From: Planctomycetales bacterium
Lineage (GTDB): Bacteria > Planctomycetota > Planctomycetia > Isosphaerales > Isosphaeraceae
DNA length: 64,000 nt
Reading direction: 5' to 3'
Assembly: GCA_027452145.1 (NCBI GenBank)
Contig: DAIDHB010000280.1
Location: 1-64,000, forward strand
This document shows positions 50,341-57,801 of this stretch, piece after piece (positions within the stretch are counted from its first letter, which is position 1; every line of letters begins with the position of its first letter). A model generated the notes under the pieces. That model saw nothing but the letters and a program-made list of their open reading frames with translations. It ran no database searches and was not told where the DNA came from. A program made the position numbers and the translations under genes.

Positions 50341-51231
50341 TCACCGACGGCCGTAGACCATCGAGGCCGGCAGCTCGTTCACCTTGCTCCCGTCGCCGTA
50401 GGAGATCGCGGCGTGCTCCTGGCGCTTCCTGTCCGCCCGCTCCTGGTGGAGGTGCCCGAACTTCGGAATTCCGAAGATGTGGCTGATGACGTGCGGTCGG
50501 TTATGGCCCGGGCCCGACATGGGCGTCGGGGCGGCCGGGATGCTCGTCGGCATGACGGCCGGATCGAACGCCCCGGCGCCCGGGCGGCGCATTGCGGCCT
50601 GCGCCATCCGGGGATCGGCGGCCGTTGCGCCGTAGGCGCCGCGGGCCACGCCGATCGGCGTCGGATCGGCCTGAGGTCCCGGCTGCCCGCCGACGACGGC
50701 GTAGCCGGCCATGTCCTCGCCGCCGACCACCGCGTGGCCGGGGGCCTGGGGGTCGCTCACCGACACCACTCGCTCGCTCACGATCGTCGGGCCCGACACG
50801 ATCGTCTCGCCCGGGGCGAGCATCGGGGCACCCGCGTAGCCCGGCGGCGGCGGGACGTCGATGCCGTCGGCGGCCTTCGCGTGGGCGCGCTGGCACTGCA
50901 CGCAATGCCGGCGACCGAGGATGCCGTGATGGTGGTGAGCCGGTGCGGCGCCCGAATTCGTCATCGCGGCCATGGCGGGGCTCGAGGAAACCGCCATGCC
51001 CGGTGTCGAGGGACCTGTCATCGCCGGTGACATCGCGCCGGGCGACGGCTGCACATTGCCGTCCGGCTGCAAGTTCATGACGGGCGCCCCGCCGGCGTAG
51101 GGGGCGATAGCGGCCGGGCCGCCCGGACCGGTCGGTTGACCGTCCTGGGGAGCCGCCCACGCCGGGACCGCGGCCGGCGCCGAAAGCGCCAGCCCGCAGA
51201 AACCGACGACGAACCGAGTTCGGAGACGCAT
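50341..51231 (-). CDS. Secreted low-complexity Ala/Gly/Pro/Met protein
   Basis: A 296-residue exported protein with a signal peptide (RFVVGFCGLALSAPAAVPAWA). The mature part is rich in Ala, Gly, Pro and Met with a His cluster and a CxxC (APAHHHHGILGRRHCVQCQRAHAK). Val-rich repeats follow (APGETIVSGPTIVSERVVSV, GHAVVGGEDMAGYAVVGG), and then a more ordered C-terminus NRPHVISHIFGIPKFGHLHQERADRKRQEHAAISYG. AAGGAG 7 bases before ATG 51231 decides the start. It shares His/Cys-rich character and IVVSG-type segments with the neighbouring 49003 gene. No domain is recognised. Confidence 0.74.
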   Translation of the reverse strand: MRLRTRFVVGFCGLALSAPAAVPAWAAPQDGQPTGPGGPAAIAPYAGGAPVMNLQPDGNVQPSPGAMSPAMTGPSTPGMAVSSSPAMAAMTNSGAAPAHHHHGILGRRHCVQCQRAHAKAADGIDVPPPPGYAGAPMLAPGETIVSGPTIVSERVVSVSDPQAPGHAVVGGEDMAGYAVVGGQPGPQADPTPIGVARGAYGATAADPRMAQAAMRRPGAGAFDPAVMPTSIPAAPTPMSGPGHNRPHVISHIFGIPKFGHLHQERADRKRQEHAAISYGDGSKVNELPASMVYGRR

Positions 51232-51327
51232 GCGGGAACTCCTTTCCCCTGCCTGGATGATCGGACCCGTCCGGCGATCCACCCGCGCGGGGCGGTTATT
51301 GGCTACCTGTGATCGCCTGCACGTGGG

Positions 51328-51430
51328 ATAGCACCGGCAGGAAAGTTCCTCAAGTCGGTCAGGCTTTCCAGCCTGACAGGGCTTGAACGTCAGGCTGGAA
51401 AGCCTGACCTGCTTTCATGCCGGCGTTATC
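51328..51430. repeat. Composite palindromic element with GTCAGGCTTTCCAGCC core
   Basis: A perfect 21-bp inverted repeat (51357-51377 and 51389-51409) is flanked by outer arms. The right arm CTTTCATGCCGGCGTTAT and the left arm GGCAGGAAAGTTCCTCAAGT both match the outer arms of the element at 54838-54941, although the core is different. The remaining 51431-51700 spacer shows a TACAAT box at 51657-51662 upstream of the XRE gene and nothing else. Confidence 0.75.
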
Positions 51431-51700
51431 CGCCGCCCGGACCGGCCTTCGATCCGGAACGCCGAGAAGGAGACCCCATCTCCCCCTGTGAACCCCGCGC
51501 ACGGGAGCACCACCCGGGGATCCGGGCCTTCTCATACATCCCCTATCATCGGCACGACCGCGCCGCGACTTGCGACAATCCGTCCCGGGCACAGGGTGCG
51601 GTGTCCGCCGCCGCTGATCGACAGTTCGTCCCGTGGCTGCGCCCCCCGTCGTTCGCTACAATCCTGAAGGGAATCCGGCAGGAACCTGGCGGGTGGTGCG

Positions 51701-52792
51701 ATGCTCGAGAACGACGTGCGGGCGACCCGGGTCCAGCTCGGCTGGTCGCAGGAGGAGCTGGCGGCCCGCTCGGGGGTCTCACGGGCCGGCATCAGCGCGA
51801 TCGAGACAGGGCGCCTCGTCCCATCGACGGCCGCGGCGCTCTCGCTGGCCTCGGCGATGGGGACCACCGTCGAGTCTCTGTTTCGCCTGCCCGGCAGCCG
51901 GTCGACGGGAGGGGAACTCGCCTGGGCCTGGCCGCCGCCTTCGATTCCCTGGCGCTACTGGCGTGCCGAGGTCGCCGGTCGGGTTTACCTTTACCCGACC
52001 GAGGATTCTCCGCTCGGCCTCGTCCCGCACGACGGCATGGCCGGCCGGTCGGGATGCGAGCCGGCCAATCGCCCGGCTCTCGCCCGGACGCTCGTCCTGG
52101 CCTGTTGCGATCCCGCCGCGGGGCTGCTCGCCGCCGAGCTCGCCCGCCAGGAGGACGTCCGCCTGATTGTCCTGCCGAGATCCAGCGGCGCGGCTCTCGA
52201 ACTGCTTGAAGGCGGCCTGGTACACGCCGCCGGTATTCACCTGGCACGCGACGATCGGCCCGAGGGCAACGCCGCCGCCATCCTGTCCCGACCGGCGAAA
52301 GGCGGCACGACCGCGCGGCGCGGCTGGCAGTTGCTGCGAATCGCCGGCTGGGACGAGGGGATCGCCCTGGCCCCTGGACTGGCGCTCGGCTCGATCCGCG
52401 ACGTGCTGGCCGCGCGGTTGCGGTGGGTGCTGCGCGAGCCCGGTTCCGGCGCCCGTCAGTGCCTGGACGAGCTGCTCCCGTCGCCCGACCGTCCGAGGAC
52501 TCGGCGGCCCTGGCCCGTCGCCTTCGACCACCGCGGCGTCGCCGGCGCGATTCGGGGCCGCGGGGCGGATGCGGGGATCTGCCTTCGCCTCGCCGGCGAG
52601 GAGGCCGGGCTCCGCTTCCTGTCCGTCCGCCGCGAGGCGTACGACCTCTGCCTGGCCGAGAATCCCCGCGACGCCCCGCTCCTGCAAGCCCTGATCCGCG
52701 TGGTCCGGTCCGAGCCCTATCGCCGGCTGCTCGCCGACCTGCCCGGATACAACACCGCCCGCACCGGCGAGCTCCAGCCGGTCGGAGCGTGA
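51701..52792 (+). CDS. XRE-family regulator with periplasmic-binding-protein-like domain
   Basis: A 363-residue one-component regulator. Residues 5-62 are an XRE helix-turn-helix (VRATRVQLGWSQEELAARSGVSRAGISAIETGRLVPSTAAALSLASAMG). Residues 130-355 match the PBP-like domain of COG1910-type proteins (LVLACCDPAAGLLAAELARQED, LELLEGGLVHAAGIHL, then a C-terminal FLSVRREAYDLCLAE). In those proteins the domain resembles molybdate/tungstate or other anion-binding proteins and acts as an intracellular sensor. The effector here is unknown and no transporter is adjacent. ATG 51701 is the natural start. Confidence 0.87.
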   Translation: MLENDVRATRVQLGWSQEELAARSGVSRAGISAIETGRLVPSTAAALSLASAMGTTVESLFRLPGSRSTGGELAWAWPPPSIPWRYWRAEVAGRVYLYPTEDSPLGLVPHDGMAGRSGCEPANRPALARTLVLACCDPAAGLLAAELARQEDVRLIVLPRSSGAALELLEGGLVHAAGIHLARDDRPEGNAAAILSRPAKGGTTARRGWQLLRIAGWDEGIALAPGLALGSIRDVLAARLRWVLREPGSGARQCLDELLPSPDRPRTRRPWPVAFDHRGVAGAIRGRGADAGICLRLAGEEAGLRFLSVRREAYDLCLAENPRDAPLLQALIRVVRSEPYRRLLADLPGYNTARTGELQPVGA

Positions 52793-52945
52793 AGGCCCGA
52801 TGCTGTTGGGTGATCCGATGGTCTGGTCCGATCGCTGGCCGTCTGTCCTCTTGACTTCGTCCGGGGCCATTCTCACGATGTTCAGGTTGTCGACCGACTG
52901 ATGTTGGCGGTCGAGCCGGATCTACCACGAGTGAGGAATGACCGG

Positions 52946-53371
52946 ATGCGAGCGTTGTACTGCGCGGCGAGCCTGCTGGGCGTCCTGACCGTGCTCGTCT
53001 GGGCCTCGTCGCCCGCGGGCGCCTGGAGCGATGATGAGGCACCGTCCGCCAAGGAGATCATGACCAAGGTCCACAAGGGCCCTCGGGCCTTGTTCAACAC
53101 GGTGAAGGCGCAGCTCAAGGGGAACTCGCCCGACTGGCCGAAGCTCGAGCTGGCCACCGGCGACATCGCGAAGCTCGGCTCGTCGCTCCCGAAGGCGAAT
53201 CCGGCCCGCGGCAACCGCGAATCGTTCGAGAAGCTGGCCAAAGCGTACGCCAGCAACACCAAGGCCCTTCACGAGGCCGCCGAGAACCAGGACCTCGCCA
53301 AGGCGAGGCAGGCGACCGCGAAGCTCGGCGGCTCCTGCGCGGCCTGCCACAAGGCCCACCGCAAGAGCTGA
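52946..53371 (+). CDS. Class-II-like periplasmic cytochrome c
   Basis: A 141-residue exported protein. The signal peptide is YCAASLLGVLTVLVWASSPAGA. A helical body of about 100 residues follows (KEIMTKVHKGPRALFNTVKAQLKG), and the single heme site CAACHKAHR is only a few residues from the C-terminus. This arrangement is that of cytochrome c'/c556-type four-helix proteins. It probably carries electrons in the periplasm. ATG 52946 has GAGG 9 bases upstream. It is 204 bases before an aminotransferase gene, with a repeat between, so it is probably a separate unit. Confidence 0.88.
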   Translation: MRALYCAASLLGVLTVLVWASSPAGAWSDDEAPSAKEIMTKVHKGPRALFNTVKAQLKGNSPDWPKLELATGDIAKLGSSLPKANPARGNRESFEKLAKAYASNTKALHEAAENQDLAKARQATAKLGGSCAACHKAHRKS

Positions 53372-53395
53372 GCATCGGCGGCAAGTGGGTCCGAT

Positions 53396-53475
53396 TGGGA
53401 GGGCGAGCCTCCCGGCGAGCCAGGATGGCCGATGGCCCCTGGCATGGTCGGCCCGGCGGGCCCCTCGCCCTCCCA
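53396..53475. repeat. GGGAGGGCGAG-family palindromic element
   Basis: Perfect 12-bp outer arms TGGGAGGGCGAG (53396-53407) and its complement (53464-53475), with CCTCCCGGCGAGCC next to the left arm as in the copy at 1523-1548. Confidence 0.7.
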
Positions 53476-53575
53476 GTTCTGGTCCACCCCACCTTGCGAC
53501 GCCGGCCGGACGACTGGACCGACGGACGCATTCTCCCTCACTCGTAGCCCGCCGCGCCGTGTCGCGGCCATCCCG

Positions 53576-54745
53576 ATGCAATCCCCGCTGATCTCCCAGA
53601 AGGCCGCGCGGTTCACCGAAAGCGTCATCCGCGGCATGTCGATCGAGGCCCGCCGGTATGGGGCCGTGAACCTCGCGCAGGGCATGCCCGACTTCCCCGC
53701 GCCGGCCGAGGTCAAGGCCGCAGCCTGCCGCGCCATCGAGGACGACATCAACCAGTATGCGATCACCTGGGGCGCTCACGAGCTTCGCCGGGCGATCGCC
53801 GAACATGCCGACTGGTATCTCGGGTTGAAGGTCGACCCCGAGACCGAGATCACCGTCACCTGCGGCAGCACCGAGGCGATGCTGGTCACGCTCCTCTCGC
53901 TGATCAACCCGGGCGACGAGGTGATCCTCACCCAGCCGTTTTACGAGAATTACTGGCCTGACTGCGTCCTCGCCGGCGCCGAACCTCGCTTCGTGCCGCT
54001 TCGGCCGCCGCACTGGCGGTTTGATCTCGACGAGCTGGCCGCCGCGTTCAATGATCGCACCAAGGCGATCATCCTGTGTAACCCCAACAACCCGACCGGC
54101 ACGGTCTTCAGTCGTGAGGACCTCGAGGCCATCGGGGCTCTCTGCCGCAAGTGGAACGTGATCGCCGTCACCGACGAGATCTACGAGCACATCATCTACG
54201 ACGGCCGGCCGCACGTCGCACTCGCCGGGCTCGACGGGATGTGGGAGCGCTCGGTGACGATCGGCGGCATGTCGAAGACCTACGCGGTCACCGGCTGGCG
54301 CGTCGGCACGATCCTGGCCCCGCCGAACCTGACGCACGCGTTCCGCCAGGTGCACGACTTCGTCTCGATCGGCGCGGCAGCGCCGCTCCAGGAGGCCGGG
54401 GCGGTCGCCTACCGGCTCCCTCGGCCCTACTACGACCGGCTCGCCGCCGACTACCAGGCCCGCCGCGACCGCTTCTGCCGCGTCCTCCGCGACGTCGGCT
54501 TCGAACTCGAGCCGCCCGAGGGCGCGTACTACGTCATGGCCGGCATCAAACCCTTCGGCGCCACCGACGACGTCGACTTCGCCCGGCACCTCGTCCGCGA
54601 GATCGGCGTCGCCACCGTCCCCGGCTCCAGCTTCTTCCGCGACAAGGACCTCGGCCGATCGTACGTTCGATTCTGCTTTTGCAAGCGAGACGAGACCCTC
54701 GACCTCGCGGCGTCGCGGCTGGGCCGTCTGGAGATCGCTAAGTAA
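53576..54745 (+). CDS. PLP-dependent class I/II aminotransferase
   Basis: A 389-residue fold-type-I aminotransferase. The N-terminal substrate motif is INLAQG-like VNLAQGMPDFPAP, PLP contacts are CNPNNPTG (Asn172) and TDEIYEHIIY (Asp200, Tyr203), the Schiff-base lysine is Lys234 in GGMSKTYAVTGWRVG, and the carboxylate-binding Arg is near the C-terminus (YVRFCFCKRDE). Closest in type to aromatic/kynurenine or N-succinyl-diaminopimelate-like aminotransferases; the substrate cannot be fixed. ATG 53576 starts at the family N-terminus; upstream codons overlap a repeat. Confidence 0.93.
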   Translation: MQSPLISQKAARFTESVIRGMSIEARRYGAVNLAQGMPDFPAPAEVKAAACRAIEDDINQYAITWGAHELRRAIAEHADWYLGLKVDPETEITVTCGSTEAMLVTLLSLINPGDEVILTQPFYENYWPDCVLAGAEPRFVPLRPPHWRFDLDELAAAFNDRTKAIILCNPNNPTGTVFSREDLEAIGALCRKWNVIAVTDEIYEHIIYDGRPHVALAGLDGMWERSVTIGGMSKTYAVTGWRVGTILAPPNLTHAFRQVHDFVSIGAAAPLQEAGAVAYRLPRPYYDRLAADYQARRDRFCRVLRDVGFELEPPEGAYYVMAGIKPFGATDDVDFARHLVREIGVATVPGSSFFRDKDLGRSYVRFCFCKRDETLDLAASRLGRLEIAK

Positions 54746-54837
54746 TTCGATCGTCCGATGGGGCCTGCCGGCCCACACGCGTCCGCTCGAAGAATCCCGG
54801 CGTGCTTCGTAAAAATCTCCGCGCGCACAGGTGGAGA

Positions 54838-54941
54838 TATTACGCCGGCATGAAAGTAGGTCGGGCATTCTTGCCCGACGAGTCCTGAGCGTCGGGCAAG
54901 AATGCCCGACCTACTTGAGAACCTTCCATGCCGGGGTAATA
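54838..54941. repeat. Intact nested palindromic element
   Basis: Outer arms TATTACGCCGGCATG (54838-54852) and CATGCCGGGGTAATA (54927-54941, one mismatch) enclose a perfect 24-bp inverted repeat (54856-54879 and 54891-54914, beginning GTAGGTCGGGCATTC). It is the best preserved copy in the window. The rest of the 328-base gap (54746-55073) carries nothing recognised. Confidence 0.85.
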
Positions 54942-55073
54942 ACTCGAAGACGACGCGTACTCCTCGAAGGTTCCGGGGTGTTGGTTGGATGCGATCCACC
55001 GGGTCCAGAGCCGCAATCCTGGCCGGATTCATCCCCGATGTCGCCACCGGATCCCGTCGTCCGGGACCGACTT

Positions 55074-57011
55074 CTAGTGATCGGCCGCGCCTTTCTGAGC
55101 GTCTTTCCGGGTGAGCCGGTCGGCGATGCCGTCCGCCAGGCCGCGGAGGAGCTGGAGCTTGCCCCGGGGTGTCGGTTCCTTTCGGGCCAGCTCCAGGACG
55201 GCCATCGGGTCGGACTGCCGGGCCTCGTGGCGGGCGATTCGCTCCTGCATGACGGCCCGGTCGTCCAGGAACATCGCGAACCTGGGCGGCAACAGCTCGA
55301 GGGCCCGGCGTGCCCCCACGATGTCGTTCGCCGCGAGCCGGAGATTCACGACCTCCTCCATGACCGCCTTGCGCACGAAGATTTCGGAGTTCGAGTCGCC
55401 GAACTCCGCGATCGTCCGCAGGGCCGAGTCGAGGTCGCCGATGCGGGCCTGGGCCGTCGCGATCTTCTGCCGGCTGAGGTTCAGGAAGAACCCCGGCGAG
55501 ACGACGATGTCAGCCTCCCACAGTTCGTCGTTGGGCACGCGGCGAGTTGCCTCGACGGCACGCCGGATCGCGTCGCGAGCCTCGGCGTCGTGTTTCCGCT
55601 CGGCATGCGCGTCGGCGATCGCGACGAGCAGCTCGACCTTCAGCCGGCCGCGCGACAGCAGCTCGACAATCTCCTCAGCACCCCGGATGTCGCCCGATCG
55701 CGCGAGGACCGACCCGAAGCGGGTCAGCGGCAAGACGAGCTCGCTGTTCTCCCCCGCCATCGGGGCGATCGTCTCGAGCGCGGTGCGACTGGTCTCCCTG
55801 GCGGCCTCCACCTGCTTCGCGGCCAGTTGCGCCTCGGCGACCGCCGCCATGACGAGGTTCCGGGCGTTTCGGGTGATGAACTCGTTGCCATCGTCGGGTT
55901 GGACCAGGCCGATGGTGTGGTAGGCTCCCTCGTAATCCCCCAGACGGGCCCGGGCCTCGGCGATGCGCTGGTGGACCCTCAGCTTCTTCGAGGGGCGGTC
56001 ATAGACGCCCTCGTCCGCCTGCCGCTCGAGTCGCTCCATCAATTCGGGGGCGACCAACATGTCGCCCGACGCGATGGCGTCGGCGATCGCCCAGACGACG
56101 AAGCCCTTCAGGTCGCCGCCGAGCCGGCCGGTGACGACCGCCAGCGCGGGCTCGACCCGACCGGCCTTGACCTGTCCGCGCACGATTGTTTCGATCCCCC
56201 GGTATCGCTCGTACTCGTCCTTCTGTTCGAGCGAGAAGGCAACAGCCCTGTCCCAGATCTCGCCGCCCAGGCCGCCCGGTGCCCCGGCTGCCAGCTCGAC
56301 CTGGGCCTGGATCCGTTGCGACGGCGCCTTGATCGAATCGGCAAGCGCGGCGGCCTTGCGGAAGGTCTCGTTACAACCGGCCTTGTCGCCCGAACGGTCC
56401 TGCACCCGGGCGATCCGCAGCAGGCTCGTCACGCTCGCGTCCGGGCCAGGCTCCATCCCGGGCGGAGGGAGCATCTCCGCGGGAAACTTCGGCTGCGAGC
56501 CGAGCGACCTCACGAGCTGCAATGCCTGTCGGATCGTGAATCGCGACTCGTCCTTCTCGCCGGCCTCGACCTGGGCCTCGGCGGTCTTGAGGATGATGTC
56601 GACCCGCTCCGAAACGTCCTCGAGCGTGGTCGCGGCGATCGCATCGAGGGCCAGTTGCCACGACGTGCGGGCGTCCGCGATGCCGCCCAGCCGCGCCTGG
56701 GCTCGCCCGATCGCGCGCAGGACGTCGGCCTCGAGCGGTTTGGTGAAGCGCATCAGGAACACCGACACATCCGGCACCTCGAACCGACGCTCGCGCTTCT
56801 CCCCATCCGCCGCCGTCTCCTGGACCATTGTCAGCGAGCGGGTCAGCATCTCCTTGAGCTGTGCCGGCGACGGGGCACCGCCCTTCGCGGCCCCGGGCGG
56901 CGCCGCGGTGCCCTTCGGCTGCGGCTTCTTGTCGTCGTCGGCTCGAGCCGAGAGGCAGCTCAGCGACAACACTGCCAGCCAGAACGCCAGCGACGCGCGT
57001 TTCGGGGCCAT
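55074..57011 (-). CDS. Secreted helical-repeat (TPR-like) protein
   Basis: A 645-residue exported protein (signal SLAFWLAVLSLSCLSARA) composed of successive helical pairs of about 34-40 residues. Examples are ADVLRAIGRAQARLGGIADARTSW, ILKTAEAQVEAGEKDESRF, RIARVQDRSGDKAGCNETF, HQRIAEARARLGDYEGAYHTI and IADAHAERKHDAEARDAI. This is a tetratricopeptide-like solenoid, likely a protein-binding scaffold in the periplasm. No catalytic residues are seen. GAGGA lies 8 bases before the ATG. The pattern was judged by eye and the exact repeat number was not determined. Confidence 0.8.
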   Translation of the reverse strand: MAPKRASLAFWLAVLSLSCLSARADDDKKPQPKGTAAPPGAAKGGAPSPAQLKEMLTRSLTMVQETAADGEKRERRFEVPDVSVFLMRFTKPLEADVLRAIGRAQARLGGIADARTSWQLALDAIAATTLEDVSERVDIILKTAEAQVEAGEKDESRFTIRQALQLVRSLGSQPKFPAEMLPPPGMEPGPDASVTSLLRIARVQDRSGDKAGCNETFRKAAALADSIKAPSQRIQAQVELAAGAPGGLGGEIWDRAVAFSLEQKDEYERYRGIETIVRGQVKAGRVEPALAVVTGRLGGDLKGFVVWAIADAIASGDMLVAPELMERLERQADEGVYDRPSKKLRVHQRIAEARARLGDYEGAYHTIGLVQPDDGNEFITRNARNLVMAAVAEAQLAAKQVEAARETSRTALETIAPMAGENSELVLPLTRFGSVLARSGDIRGAEEIVELLSRGRLKVELLVAIADAHAERKHDAEARDAIRRAVEATRRVPNDELWEADIVVSPGFFLNLSRQKIATAQARIGDLDSALRTIAEFGDSNSEIFVRKAVMEEVVNLRLAANDIVGARRALELLPPRFAMFLDDRAVMQERIARHEARQSDPMAVLELARKEPTPRGKLQLLRGLADGIADRLTRKDAQKGAADH

Positions 57012-57115
57012 CGGATGAGTCCTCGCGGTGGGGGAGACGACCGGGTATGACGGGTCGCCGCCATTATCGCTCGGATCATCGCCAATGCAAGGATCGAGAT
57101 GTCAGCGCGAGCCTG

Positions 57116-57676
57116 TTATGACCGCGCCGCCTCGAGGGCCATCCGCAGGTACGATCGCGGCTCGACGTGGTCGAGGCCCAGCTCGACGGCCAGGTCCAGC
57201 ACCGCCTGCTGGGCGGCCGGCAGGTCCGACTCGCTGCTCGCCAGGGCCTCGATCTCGACGAAGTCCCCCAGGCCATGGGCACGATCGAGCGTGACCTCCA
57301 TCGCCAGGGAGGAAGCCGTCAGGCGGAACGGCGTCCGCCGCTTGCGGATCGCGGCCACGGGCTCGAAGCCCAGGTTCGCGAACAGCCGGGCCAGCTCGCG
57401 ATACGACGCCTCTCCGGGCCCAAACGGCAGCTCGATCTCCTCGCGGGTCTTGGTCGGGCCGGGCAACCGCGGCCCCTTGTACGTGATGCGGTTCTCGGCC
57501 CCGACCCGTCGGATCCTCAGGGCCTCGTTCGTGACGGCGAAGTCGCGAGAGGGATGTCGCAGGTAGACGTCCTCCTGGTCGACGGCCGGATCCTCCGACG
57601 CCCCTCGCTCCAGGAGCAGCCGGCGGACCCGCTCGTGGTCGACCGCCCGGTATTTCACCTCGACTTCATAGCCCAT
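57116..57676 (-). CDS. CYTH-domain protein (class IV adenylate cyclase/thiamine-triphosphatase type)
   Basis: A 186-residue triphosphate-tunnel protein. The diagnostic ExExK is EVEVKYR near the N-terminus. Further tunnel residues are DVYLRHPSRDFAVTNEALRIRR, ITYKGPR, TREEIE and DFVEIEA. CYTH enzymes act on triphosphates with Mg2+ or Mn2+, as adenylate cyclase, thiamine triphosphatase or tripolyphosphatase. The spacing resembles the archaeal/planctomycete CyaB group, for which the substrate is uncertain. No strong ribosome binding site precedes the ATG. The CRTAC1 gene lies upstream on the same strand with a palindromic repeat between. Confidence 0.9.
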   Translation of the reverse strand: MGYEVEVKYRAVDHERVRRLLLERGASEDPAVDQEDVYLRHPSRDFAVTNEALRIRRVGAENRITYKGPRLPGPTKTREEIELPFGPGEASYRELARLFANLGFEPVAAIRKRRTPFRLTASSLAMEVTLDRAHGLGDFVEIEALASSESDLPAAQQAVLDLAVELGLDHVEPRSYLRMALEAARS

Positions 57677-57710
57677 GGATCAGAGTCGGTTCCGGAAAGG
57701 GAGTCATGAA

Positions 57711-57801
57711 GGATGGGCATTGCCCGCCGGTCCAATCCTCGAATCGGGGGTCAATGCCCAACCTACGAAGCGACCTCGGAGACATCGGGAACAGGCCGTC
57801 A
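57711..57801. repeat. GTAGGTTGGGCATTG-family palindromic element ending at a stop codon
   Basis: Core arms GATGGGCATTGCCCG (57711-) and, inverted, GTAGGTTGGGCATTG (minus strand, 57766-57752) are followed on the minus-strand 5' side by a terminus that aligns without gaps to those at 26534 and 41396. The first bases of the terminus, TGA (57801-57799), are the stop of the CRTAC1-type gene. Confidence 0.72.

Noticed and set aside
54831..57050. 739-codon plus-strand ORF
   Set aside because: Antisense to the secreted helical-repeat gene and runs through a palindromic repeat; no domain.
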